Of a stretch of 64,000 nucleotides of DNA, positions 52,175 through 60,987 are shown piece after piece. The first letter of the stretch is position 1. Every line of letters begins with the position of its first letter. The notes under the pieces are model-generated. The model did no database searches. It was not told the origin of the DNA and worked only from the letters and a program-made list of their open reading frames with translations. The position numbers and the translations under genes were made by a program. Source of the DNA: Scandinavium sp036409475 (GTDB taxonomy: Bacteria; Pseudomonadota; Gammaproteobacteria; Enterobacterales; Enterobacteriaceae); assembly GCF_036409475.1 (NCBI RefSeq), contig NZ_JAYRCK010000028.1:9906-73905 (forward strand), read 5' to 3'.

Positions 52175-53077
52175 ATGAGACGACTGACGCGTCTGTTTGT
52201 CGCCGCCGCTGCATTGGCGCTGATGGCCACTCAGGCTAAAGCGGCACCGATGATTCTGGCGACCAAGAGTTTTACCGAACAGCACATTCTTTCCGCCATG
52301 ACCGTGCAGTACCTGCGCAAGAAAGGCTTTCAGGTGCAGCCGCAAACCAACATTGCGACGGTGATTTCTCACAATGCGATGATTAACAAGCAGATAGACA
52401 TGACGTGGGAGTACACCGGCACCGCACTCATCATCTTCAACCACATAAACAAGCGTATGTCACCGGAGGAGTCTTACGACACGGTGAAACGTCTTGAGGC
52501 CAGACATGGCCTGGTGTGGCTGAAACCGGCTGAAATGAATAACACCTACGCCTTCGCCATGCAGCGTAAACGTGCAGAAGAAGAGAACATTAACACCATG
52601 TCCGAAATGGTGGCGAAGATTGAGCATATTCGTCAGACAGACCCAAAGCACAACTGGCTGCTTGGGCTGGATTTGGAGTTCGCCGGGCGTAGTGATGGCA
52701 TGAAGCCGTTGCAGCAGGCCTACAACATGGAGCTTGATCGCCCGCAGATTCGTCAAATGGACCCGGGTCTGGTGTACAACGCCGTACGTGATGGCTTCGT
52801 TGACGCGGGTCTGATTTACACCACCGACGGGCGCGTAAAAGGGTTCGACCTGAAAGTGCTTAAGGACGACAAAGGTTTCTTCCCAAGTTATGCCGTCACC
52901 CCTGTCGTGCGTAAAGACACGCTGGAAGCTCATCCTGGGCTGGAAGAGGCGCTGAATACGCTTTCCGGGCTGCTGAATAACGAGGTGATCACCGAGCTGA
53001 ATAAACGTGTCGATATCGACCATGAAACACCGCAAAAGGTGGCGCATGATTTCTTGCACAGCAAAGGTCTGGTCTAA
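52175..53077 (+). CDS. osmX: Osmoprotectant substrate-binding protein
   Basis: 300 residues from ATG 52175 with AAGGAG upstream; the track start lies inside the previous gene. Signal peptide to about residue 25 (AAAALALMATQAKA), then an OpuAC/ProX-type binding protein with TKSFTEQHILSAMTVQYLRK and DMTWEYTGTALIIFN. It binds betaine-like solutes in the periplasm. Confidence 0.88.
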   Translation: MRRLTRLFVAAAALALMATQAKAAPMILATKSFTEQHILSAMTVQYLRKKGFQVQPQTNIATVISHNAMINKQIDMTWEYTGTALIIFNHINKRMSPEESYDTVKRLEARHGLVWLKPAEMNNTYAFAMQRKRAEEENINTMSEMVAKIEHIRQTDPKHNWLLGLDLEFAGRSDGMKPLQQAYNMELDRPQIRQMDPGLVYNAVRDGFVDAGLIYTTDGRVKGFDLKVLKDDKGFFPSYAVTPVVRKDTLEAHPGLEEALNTLSGLLNNEVITELNKRVDIDHETPQKVAHDFLHSKGLV

Positions 53078-53086
53078 GGAGAAACC

Positions 53087-53734
53087 ATGGAAACCCTGCA
53101 TTACATGATTGATAACTGGGACTATCTGGCGAGCCTGACCTGGCAACATCTGTGGCTGGTTCTGCTGGCTGTCGGGCTGGCGATTGTGATTGGCGTACCA
53201 CTTGGCATTTTGATTGTGCGCCACAAATGGCTGGCAACGCCGATCCTTGGGCTGACCACCATCCTGCTGACTGTGCCGTCCATCGCGCTGTTCGGCCTGA
53301 TGATCCCACTGTTTTCGCTGATCGGTCAGGGGATTGGCGCCCTGCCCGCCATCACTGCGGTATTCCTGTACTCACTGCTGCCGATTGTGCGTAACACCCA
53401 CACCGCGCTGGACAACCTGCCGCCGGGCCTGCGTGAAGCAGGACGCGGGATCGGCATGACCTTCTGGCAGCGTTTGCGCTGGGTGGAAATTCCGATGGCG
53501 CTGCCGGTGATTTTCGGCGGTATTCGTACCGCGGTGGTGATGAACATCGGCGTGATGGCGATTGCCGCCGTGATTGGTGCCGGTGGGCTTGGCTTACTGC
53601 TGCTCAACGGGATTGGCGGCAGTGATATTCGTATGTTAATTGCCGGGGCGCTGATGATTTGCCTGTTGGCTATTGTGCTCGACTGGTTGCTGCACCGTCT
53701 GCAGATTGTCCTGACACCAAAGGGGATTCGATAA
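53087..53734 (+). CDS. osmW: Osmoprotectant ABC transporter permease
   Basis: 215 residues, six transmembrane helices, EAA-type loop REAGRGIGMTFWQRLRWVEI. Second permease of the system. TAAGGAG overlaps the osmX stop, and its own stop overlaps the osmV start by one base, so translation is coupled. Confidence 0.85.
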   Translation: METLHYMIDNWDYLASLTWQHLWLVLLAVGLAIVIGVPLGILIVRHKWLATPILGLTTILLTVPSIALFGLMIPLFSLIGQGIGALPAITAVFLYSLLPIVRNTHTALDNLPPGLREAGRGIGMTFWQRLRWVEIPMALPVIFGGIRTAVVMNIGVMAIAAVIGAGGLGLLLLNGIGGSDIRMLIAGALMICLLAIVLDWLLHRLQIVLTPKGIR

Positions 53735-54882
53735 TGATAAAGTTAGAAAATCTGACCAAACAATTTACCCAGAAGAACGGCCAGAGTTTTAACGCCGTCG
53801 ACAACGTGAACCTGAACGTGCCGGAAGGCGAAATGTGCGTTCTGCTCGGCCCTTCCGGCTGTGGCAAAACCACAACCCTGAAAATGATTAACCGTCTGAT
53901 ACCGGCAAGCAGCGGGAAAATCCTGATTAACGGTCAGGACACCAGCGAGATGGACACCGTCTCGCTGCGTCGCAACATCGGTTATGTCATCCAGCAGATT
54001 GGCCTGTTCCCGAACATGACCATCGAAGAAAATATCACCGTAGTGCCACGCATGCTGGGCTGGGATAAAGCTCGCTACAAAGCGCGCGCCGAAGAGCTGA
54101 TGGATATGGTCGCGATGGACCCGAAAAAGTTCCTCAATCGCTACCCGAAAGAGATGTCCGGTGGTCAGCAGCAGCGTATCGGCGTTATTCGTGCGCTGGC
54201 GGCTGATCCTCCGGTTCTGCTGATGGATGAACCTTTCGGTGCGGTCGACCCGATTAACCGTGAAGTTATCCAGAACCAGTTTCTCGATATGCAGCGTCAA
54301 CTGAAAAAAACGGTGATGCTGGTCAGCCACGATATCGACGAAGCGCTCAAACTGGGCGACCGTATCGCCGTGTTCCGTCAGGGCCGAATTGTGCAGTGCG
54401 CCAGCCCGGATGAGCTGCTCGCCAAACCAGCCAATGAATTTGTCGGTTCCTTTGTCGGCCAGGACAGAACGCTGAAACGCCTGCTGCTGGTTTCCGCTGG
54501 TGACGTCACCGATCAACAGCCGACGATCACGGTGAAGCGAGACACCGCCCTGCCGGAAGCTTTCGCCACCATGGACGACAACGATATTCGAGCCATCACC
54601 GTTGTCGATAACGACGGTAAACCGCTGGGCTTCGTTAAGCGCCGTGAAGCACGAAATGCCAGCGGAAGCTGTGCCGACCTGCTTCACCCGTTCCGTGTCA
54701 CCGGTAAAGCGGAAGATAACCTGCGCGTGGTCTTGTCCAAACTGTATGAAAGCAACACCAGCTGGATGCCGATTGTCGATGAAGATGGGCGCTATAACGG
54801 GGAAATTTCACAGGACTATATCGCGGATTATCTCAGCTCCGGCCGTACGCGTCGGGCGTTGAATATTTATTCTGTAGATTGA
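53734..54882 (+). CDS. osmV: Osmoprotectant ABC transporter ATPase with CBS domains
   Basis: 382 residues from ATG 53734. Walker A GPSGCGKTT, signature MSGGQQQRIGVIRAL, Walker B VLLMDEPFGAVDP, H-loop VSHDIDEALKLGD. The C-terminal 120 residues are a CBS pair (FATMDDNDIRAITVVDNDGK), which in OpuA-like systems senses ionic strength. It completes the osmU operon. Confidence 0.9.
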   Translation: MIKLENLTKQFTQKNGQSFNAVDNVNLNVPEGEMCVLLGPSGCGKTTTLKMINRLIPASSGKILINGQDTSEMDTVSLRRNIGYVIQQIGLFPNMTIEENITVVPRMLGWDKARYKARAEELMDMVAMDPKKFLNRYPKEMSGGQQQRIGVIRALAADPPVLLMDEPFGAVDPINREVIQNQFLDMQRQLKKTVMLVSHDIDEALKLGDRIAVFRQGRIVQCASPDELLAKPANEFVGSFVGQDRTLKRLLLVSAGDVTDQQPTITVKRDTALPEAFATMDDNDIRAITVVDNDGKPLGFVKRREARNASGSCADLLHPFRVTGKAEDNLRVVLSKLYESNTSWMPIVDEDGRYNGEISQDYIADYLSSGRTRRALNIYSVD

Positions 54883-54888
54883 TGCCGT

Positions 54889-54969
54889 GCCCGGCGGCGC
54901 AAGCTTGCCGGGCCTACAAAATTCATCACCCTGCCTTGTAGGCCCGGTCAGGCGCAGCCGCCACCGGGC
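54889..54969. repeat. BIME: two REP elements in opposite orientation
   Basis: GCCCGGCGGCGCAAGCTTGC...CCTACA (54889-54918) and its inverted partner TGTAGGCCCGGTCAGGCGC... (54937-54969) form a standard bacterial interspersed mosaic element after osmV. Confidence 0.88.
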
Positions 54970-55092
54970 AACAATGTCCCCTCTATGACAATAATCAAAT
55001 AACCTCAGCAGGTTGTGTATAGTATTCACTATCTGTTTTCTGAATACGTAAAACGCATGCACCGTCTTCACGCTTACCCTGATATTCAGGCG

Positions 55093-56352
55093 ATGTTCCG
55101 CCGTTTACTGATTGCGACGCTAGTCGGCATCCTCGCCTCGCTCGCCGTGGCGCTGTTTCGTCACGCAATGTATTTGCTGGAATGGGTTCTGCTCAGCAAT
55201 GACAGCGGTAGCCTGGTGAATGCAGCAGCAAACTTACCTGCATGGCGGCGTTTGCTGACACCAGCACTAGGGGGTTTAGCCGCCGGGTTATTGCTATGGG
55301 GATGGCAACGATACACTCGCCAGCGCCCTCACGCGCCAACTGACTATATGGAAGCGCTGGAAACCGAGGACGGCAAGTTTGATTACGGCGCAAGTCTCAT
55401 CAAATCGCTGGCCTCGCTGCTAGTGGTCGTCAGCGGCAGCGCAATTGGGCGTGAAGGTGCCATGATTTTACTGGCGACGCTCGCGGCTTCTTTCTTTGCG
55501 CAGCGTTTCACGCCAAAAGCTGAATGGAAATTGTGGATTGCCTGCGGGGCCGCAGCCGGGATGGCAAGCGCATATCATGCACCGCTGGCGGGCAGCTTGT
55601 TTATCGCTGAAATTCTCTTTGGCACCTTGATGCTGGCCTCGCTCGGCCCGGTTGTCGTTTCTGCGGTGATTGCGCTGCTGATGACGAACCTGCTCAGCGG
55701 TGGCCCTGCGCTGCTTTATACCGTTCACGTCGCGGCTCCCCACGGCGCAACAACGTATGGATTAATGTTAGCCACCGGGCTGGTTGCCGGGCTTTGCGGC
55801 CCTCTGTTTGTCTGGCTGATGGGGTTCACCCATCAACTTTTTTTACGCCTGAAACTCACGCCACCTTTACAGCTCGCGCTGGGTGGGTTGATTGTCGGCC
55901 TGCTTTCACTCCTCACGCCCGCTGTTTGGGGAAATGGCTACAGCGTGGTGCAAAACTATCTTCTCGCGCCGCCGGTGTTTGCCCTCATTGGCGGCGTCTT
56001 TATCTGCAAATTGCTGGCCGTGCTGGCAAGCAGCGGCTCTGGCGCACCAGGTGGGGTGTTCACCCCAACGCTGTTCGTCGGAATGGCGGTCGGCATGTTG
56101 TTTGCCCGAATGTGGGGACTATGGCTGCCGGACGGCAATGAAATGGCCATTTTACTGGGGTTAACCGGCATGGCGACCCTGCTGGCCGCCACGACGCATG
56201 CGCCCATTATGTCGACACTGATGATTTGTGAAATGACCGGGCAATATGCCTTGTTGCCCGGTTTGCTGATTTCCAGCGTGGTGGCGTCGGTGCTGTCGCG
56301 AACCTTACGCCAGGACTCCATCTACCGTCAGCATGTTGCCGAACATAGCTAA
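55093..56352 (+). CDS. clcB: Voltage-gated chloride channel/antiporter ClcB
   Basis: 419 residues from ATG 55093 (MFRRLLIATLVGILASLAV), which corresponds to the E. coli start; in-frame ATGs at 55015 and 55057 would add up to 26 residues, and none has a good ribosome binding site. ClC signatures GSAIGREGAMI and GSGAPGGVFTPTLFVG are present. It supports acid resistance by moving chloride and protons. Its 3' end overlaps bioD2 on the opposite strand by 48 bp. Confidence 0.92.
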   Translation: MFRRLLIATLVGILASLAVALFRHAMYLLEWVLLSNDSGSLVNAAANLPAWRRLLTPALGGLAAGLLLWGWQRYTRQRPHAPTDYMEALETEDGKFDYGASLIKSLASLLVVVSGSAIGREGAMILLATLAASFFAQRFTPKAEWKLWIACGAAAGMASAYHAPLAGSLFIAEILFGTLMLASLGPVVVSAVIALLMTNLLSGGPALLYTVHVAAPHGATTYGLMLATGLVAGLCGPLFVWLMGFTHQLFLRLKLTPPLQLALGGLIVGLLSLLTPAVWGNGYSVVQNYLLAPPVFALIGGVFICKLLAVLASSGSGAPGGVFTPTLFVGMAVGMLFARMWGLWLPDGNEMAILLGLTGMATLLAATTHAPIMSTLMICEMTGQYALLPGLLISSVVASVLSRTLRQDSIYRQHVAEHS

Positions 56353-57000
56353 ATCAACGTACTGGCCCAATTCACGCTGTTCTGCTCGCGGCAGATAAGG
56401 CAGCTCGCCCACTAACGGTGCCGGGATTTTTTTGCTCAGCACATCAATAATTTCAGCATAATGCGCCAGGCCTGGGTTGATGCGGTTCGCCACCCAGCCA
56501 ATCAACGGCAAGCCATCGTTGGCGATAGCCTGCGCTGTCAGCAGTGCGTGGTTAATGCAGCCTTCCTGAATGCCCACCACCATCACCACCGGCAGCTGTT
56601 CCTGCACGACCCATTCAGAGAGTGGACGTAAATCGTTCATCAAACTGCGCCAGCCGCCAGTGCCTTCGACGACCACGTGATCCACGCTGTCGCTGAGCGT
56701 GGCCAGACCTTTTGACAGCAGCGTGTAATTAATCTGGCAACTGTGTGCGACGCTACTCTCCTCTTCGCTCAGGGCGATGGGGTTGATAGCGCTGTAAGGC
56801 AGTTCAGGGGTAGAAACACTTTGCAGTACCAGCGCATCTTTATTGCGCAGCCCTTCTGGCGTTTCCTTGCTGCCTTTTGCGACAGGTTTGTAGCCCGCCA
56901 CGCTTTTGCCGTCGGCGGCAAGCGCCTGCAGCAGCGCGCGCGACACCACGGTTTTACCTACCGCTGTATCCGTACCGGTTATAAAGAAACGCTTAAGCAT
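56305..57000 (-). CDS. bioD2: Dethiobiotin synthetase homologue
   Basis: 231 residues. P-loop FITGTDTAVGKTVVSRALL at the N-terminus, VVVEGTGGWRSLMNDLRPLS in the middle. BioD closes the ureido ring from diaminopelargonate, CO2 and ATP; BioD2 (YnfK) is the second copy outside the bio operon and its physiological role is uncertain. Position between clcB and mlc as in E. coli. Confidence 0.93.
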   Translation of the reverse strand: MLKRFFITGTDTAVGKTVVSRALLQALAADGKSVAGYKPVAKGSKETPEGLRNKDALVLQSVSTPELPYSAINPIALSEEESSVAHSCQINYTLLSKGLATLSDSVDHVVVEGTGGWRSLMNDLRPLSEWVVQEQLPVVMVVGIQEGCINHALLTAQAIANDGLPLIGWVANRINPGLAHYAEIIDVLSKKIPAPLVGELPYLPRAEQRELGQYVDLAMFGNMLTVDGVLA

Positions 57001-57127
57001 GATGACTCCACAGCTTTGTCGTGAATTTGGACATCGGGGTGATAATTCAGAGCCGTGGAAGTGTACGTGATAGCCTGAAAAGGCGGCTTGCGTTAGCGCA
57101 ATTTTTGGCTGAACAGTGAGATAATTG

Positions 57128-58348
57128 TTAACCCTGTAACAATCTGATCAGCAGCGATCCGTTATAGAGCGCATCTTTGACCAGCGCTGCACCGGTCATG
57201 GTGCCACGATTGAGGAATTGGGTGCTTTCGACAGCGATATGCTTGCTGTAAGCCGGTAAAGCTTGCTGGCGGATACAGGCGCTAATGGCAGGAAACAGAA
57301 TGTCGGCCGCCTGATTAAACGGCGATCCGATAAGAATTTTTTGCGGGTTAAATAAATTCACCATAATGGCAAGAATGCGCCCGACGTGGGTCCCCACGCC
57401 GCTGATGATATCTTTGGCCAGCAAGTCGCCCTGCAAGGCTGCCTGGCACAGCCATTCCACCGTCAGCGGTTGCTGATGCAGCATTGAACTTATCGACTGC
57501 TTCATGCGCACCTGCGCCAGTTCCAGCACGCTCTCCACGCTGGCGATGGTTTCAAGACAGCCATGGTTGCCGCAATAGCAACGCTTACCGTACGGGTCGA
57601 CCTGGGTATGACCGATTTCGACCAGGCTGCTACTGCCCGCGTGCAGCAAGCGTCCGTCAGTAATGACGCCTGCGCCCACGTTGTGGTCAATCACCACCTG
57701 AATCACATCACGTGCGCCGCGCGAAGCACCGAACAACGCTTCCGCCATGGTCCATGCACTGATGTCATGCTGCAGATACACCGGCACGCCGGTGCGTGAT
57801 TCCAGCGCTTCGCCCAGGGCAACGTCTTTCACGTCGTCATAAAACGGCATGCGATGGATGATGCCATTCTCGGTATCAATGATCCCCGGCAGGGTGATCG
57901 CAATGGAGGTGAGGCGTTCCAGCTTTTGCTGATGGCGGATAAAAAAGGCGTCGATGTGTTCGATTACGCGTTCAAGGAAAGGTTTTACGTCCACCAGCGG
58001 CAGGGTTTGTTCTTCTTCCACCACCAGTTTGCTGCTTAAATCGCGCAATGCCAGGTTGATTTCACCGCGACTGATGCGCAGCGACAGATAGTGCCAGGCC
58101 TCGGTTTCAACCATCAGGCCCACAGCGGGACGGCCACGGCTGCCCGGCTCCTGAATTTCCGTTTCCTGCACCAGATGGGCTTCAAGCATTTCGCGAACAA
58201 TTTTAGTGATGCTGGCAGGAGCAAGTTGCGCAAGGCGAGAAAGGTCGATTCGCGACACAGGACCGAGCTGATCAATCAGGCGGTAAACCGCGCCCGCGTT
58301 GGTCTGCTTAATCTGATCGATATGCCCTGGCTGACTTTCTGCTACCAC
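57128..58348 (-). CDS. mlc: Mlc, ROK-family repressor of sugar uptake genes
   Basis: 406 residues from the GTG at 58348, which has GGGAG upstream and gives the E. coli length; the longer frame is unsupported. N-terminal helix-turn-helix (VSRIDLSRLAQLAPASITKI), ROK domain with zinc site CYCGNHGCLE. It represses ptsG, manXYZ, malT and others, and is inactivated when unphosphorylated EIICB-Glc holds it at the membrane. Also named dgsA. Confidence 0.95.
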   Translation of the reverse strand: MVAESQPGHIDQIKQTNAGAVYRLIDQLGPVSRIDLSRLAQLAPASITKIVREMLEAHLVQETEIQEPGSRGRPAVGLMVETEAWHYLSLRISRGEINLALRDLSSKLVVEEEQTLPLVDVKPFLERVIEHIDAFFIRHQQKLERLTSIAITLPGIIDTENGIIHRMPFYDDVKDVALGEALESRTGVPVYLQHDISAWTMAEALFGASRGARDVIQVVIDHNVGAGVITDGRLLHAGSSSLVEIGHTQVDPYGKRCYCGNHGCLETIASVESVLELAQVRMKQSISSMLHQQPLTVEWLCQAALQGDLLAKDIISGVGTHVGRILAIMVNLFNPQKILIGSPFNQAADILFPAISACIRQQALPAYSKHIAVESTQFLNRGTMTGAALVKDALYNGSLLIRLLQG

Positions 58349-58456
58349 CGCAGACTCCCTTATTTTCGCGCTTCGAAATAAACTTCTGCTATGGTGAAGC
58401 ACTTCGACGTAGCTCGTCAAATTTTTACTTAGGCTTGTGATTTACCGCACATTTTT

Positions 58457-59371
58457 TCACGCTTTTGGCGGTAAAAAGTGACCGTTTACCGCCGCCAATA
58501 GCTGTTGGCGAAAACGGGACGCCGCCTGACTCTGCTCGCGGTGTTTTGCCCACACCAGCCACATTTCCGACACGGCCTCAGGATCGGCAATAGGTAACCA
58601 ACGCATCTCGTTGAGCTGCACCCGTTTAAAGGAGGCCGGAAGGATGGAAACACCCAGCCCGGCTGACACCAGTCCGATAATAGTCATCGCCTCGCCGACT
58701 TCCTGAGTAATCGCCGGCGAACCAAAGCGGCGCAGCAGGCCAAGAATATCGTCGTATAGCCCTGTCCCGACGTGCGGATCGAAAAACACCAGCGGTTCGA
58801 GAACCAGTTCGGCCAGCGTGACCGACTCTCTTTGTGCCAGAGGATGATCGCGCGGCACCATCGCCAGAAGCGGCTCATGGAGGATAACCTGATGGTCTAA
58901 TGTGTCGGGAAGATGGGTTTTACGCATCAGCCCTAAATCCAGCGCGCCTTCACTTAACGGCGCAATTTGCTCGCGCGTGTTGCTTTCCCGGGTCTGAATA
59001 TGCACGTCAGGGTACTGACGACGAAAACGGGAAAGCGTGTCTGACACAGCGGAAATAAAGGGCGCAGAAGAAGTAAACCCGATACGCAACTCCCCGGTTT
59101 CCCCCTGATGCAAACGGGCTGCACGGGCAGCGGCATCCTCCACCTGAAGCAGGATTTGCCGACTGTCTGCCAGAAACTGCTTTCCGGCCTCCGTCAGGCT
59201 GACGCTGCGGTTGGTTCGGGCAAACAAGCGGGCCTCAATTTGATGCTCAAGGATTTGAATTTGCTGGCTTAACGGTGGCTGCGAGATATTCAGCCTGGCG
59301 GCGGCACGCCCAAAATGAAGCTCTTCTGCCACGGCGACGAAATAGCGCAGGTGCCTTAACTCGATATTCAT
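58457..59371 (-). CDS. ynfL: LysR-family regulator YnfL
   Basis: 304 residues. LysR winged helix HLRYFVAVAEELHFGRAAAR and ISQPPLSQQIQILEHQI, then an effector domain. The target is probably the divergent ynfM, 117 bp away. The effector is unknown. Confidence 0.9.
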   Translation of the reverse strand: MNIELRHLRYFVAVAEELHFGRAAARLNISQPPLSQQIQILEHQIEARLFARTNRSVSLTEAGKQFLADSRQILLQVEDAAARAARLHQGETGELRIGFTSSAPFISAVSDTLSRFRRQYPDVHIQTRESNTREQIAPLSEGALDLGLMRKTHLPDTLDHQVILHEPLLAMVPRDHPLAQRESVTLAELVLEPLVFFDPHVGTGLYDDILGLLRRFGSPAITQEVGEAMTIIGLVSAGLGVSILPASFKRVQLNEMRWLPIADPEAVSEMWLVWAKHREQSQAASRFRQQLLAAVNGHFLPPKA

Positions 59372-59488
59372 ATGTTTTAAGTATCAATTGAGATTATTAA
59401 TATATTAGACAGAATATTTACAATTTTCTACCCTGAAGATGTGACCTAAGTTGCACTTTACTCAGCCGTTTTCAGCCAAGGACATCCC

Positions 59489-60739
59489 GTGAGCCGTACG
59501 ACCACCGTTGACACCGCCCCGGCCAGTGACGTCAGCGAACCCCGATTTGCCGACCCAAACCAGTTCATCCAGCGCGGTACGCCACAGTTTATTCGCGTCA
59601 CCCTCGCGCTCTTCTCTGCCGGACTTGCCACCTTCGCCCTGCTCTACTGTGTACAGCCTATTTTACCGGTGCTGTCACATGAGTTTGGCATTTCGCCCGC
59701 CAGCACCAGTATTTCGCTTTCTGTTTCTACGGCGCTGCTTGCGGTAGGTTTGCTGTTCACCGGGCCACTTTCGGATGCCATTGGGCGCAAGCAAGTGATG
59801 GTCACGGCGCTTTTACTGGCCTCGGTGTGTACTCTGCTTTCCACGATGATGACCAGTTGGCACGGCATCCTTATCATGCGAGCCTTGATTGGCCTTTCCT
59901 TAAGCGGCGTGGCCGCGGTCGGGATGACTTATCTCAGCGAGGAAATTCACCCGAGCTTTGTGGCGTTTTCGATGGGACTCTACATCAGCGGTAACTCCAT
60001 TGGCGGCATGAGCGGCCGTTTACTTACCGGTGTGATGACCGATTTCTTTGGCTGGCGCGTAGCCATCGCCATGATTGGCTGCTTCGCCCTTGCCGCCGCG
60101 CTGATGTTCTGGCGAATTCTGCCGGAGTCCCGCCATTTCAGAGCATCATCCCTACGCCCCAAATACTTGTTCATTAACTTCCGCATTCACTGGCGCGACC
60201 GCGGGTTGCCGCTGCTGTTTGCAGAAGGATTTTTGCTGATGGGCGCGTTTGTCACCCTGTTTAACTACATTGGTTATCGGCTGATGATGTCGCCGTGGTC
60301 GCTGAGTCAGGCGGTCGTCGGTTTACTGTCCGTGGCGTATCTTACGGGCACCTGGAGCTCACCAAAAGCAGGCGCCATGACCCAACGCTTCGGGCGTGGC
60401 CCGGTGATGGTCGGCTTCACCGCTGTGATGCTCTGCGGTTTGCTGATGACCCTGTTTTCTTCGCTGTGGCTGATTTTCATTGGCATGCTGCTATTTTCTG
60501 CTGGCTTCTTCGCCGCTCACTCCGTTGCGAGCAGCTGGATTGGCCCTCGCGCAAAACGCGCACGCGGACAGGCTTCGTCACTGTATTTATTCAGCTACTA
60601 CCTGGGGTCAAGCATTGCAGGGACGCTAGGCGGCGTGTTCTGGCATAACTGGGGATGGAACGGCGTGGGAGGATTTATCGCAGCAATGCTTGTCCTGGCG
60701 CTGATAACAGGCAGTTACCTGCATAAACGCCTGCATTAA
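59489..60739 (+). CDS. ynfM: MFS transporter YnfM
   Basis: 416 residues starting at GTG 59489 with AAGGA upstream. Twelve transmembrane helices of the DHA1 group; TGPLSDAIGRKQVMVTALLL is the loop 2-3 motif and SEEIHPSFVAFSMGLYISGN is typical of YnfM/arabinose-efflux proteins. A GC-rich hairpin (GCCCGC-CTTC-GCGCGGGC) follows the stop. Confidence 0.9.
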   Translation: MSRTTTVDTAPASDVSEPRFADPNQFIQRGTPQFIRVTLALFSAGLATFALLYCVQPILPVLSHEFGISPASTSISLSVSTALLAVGLLFTGPLSDAIGRKQVMVTALLLASVCTLLSTMMTSWHGILIMRALIGLSLSGVAAVGMTYLSEEIHPSFVAFSMGLYISGNSIGGMSGRLLTGVMTDFFGWRVAIAMIGCFALAAALMFWRILPESRHFRASSLRPKYLFINFRIHWRDRGLPLLFAEGFLLMGAFVTLFNYIGYRLMMSPWSLSQAVVGLLSVAYLTGTWSSPKAGAMTQRFGRGPVMVGFTAVMLCGLLMTLFSSLWLIFIGMLLFSAGFFAAHSVASSWIGPRAKRARGQASSLYLFSYYLGSSIAGTLGGVFWHNWGWNGVGGFIAAMLVLALITGSYLHKRLH

Positions 60740-60775
60740 TTCACCGTGCCCGCCTTCGCGCGGGCCGCTTTTCGA

Positions 60776-60901
60776 CTAGCCAAATAAGGCCGCTAAGCCG
60801 CCCATATCCTGCACTGCGCCAATCGACAGCAACGTGATAAACACCCAGATGAACGGATTCATGATTTGCTGCACACTCTGACCTGTGTTAGTGATCAGCA
60901 T
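60776..60901 (-). CDS. Possible small membrane ORF or gene relic
   Basis: 41 codons (28 from the internal Met at 60862) encode MNPFIWVFITLLSIGAVQDM and GGLAALFG, one hydrophobic helix. Neither start has a clear ribosome binding site, so it may be the end of a lost gene. asr, which follows ynfM in E. coli, is not here. Confidence 0.3.
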   Translation of the reverse strand: MLITNTGQSVQQIMNPFIWVFITLLSIGAVQDMGGLAALFG

Positions 60902-60987
60902 GGTCGAAATACCGTCATTCGCCTCATACTTTCGTCGTATTTTTGACTATCCGCGCAAACTGGCGTCATTCACTCGGATCAAAGCCC

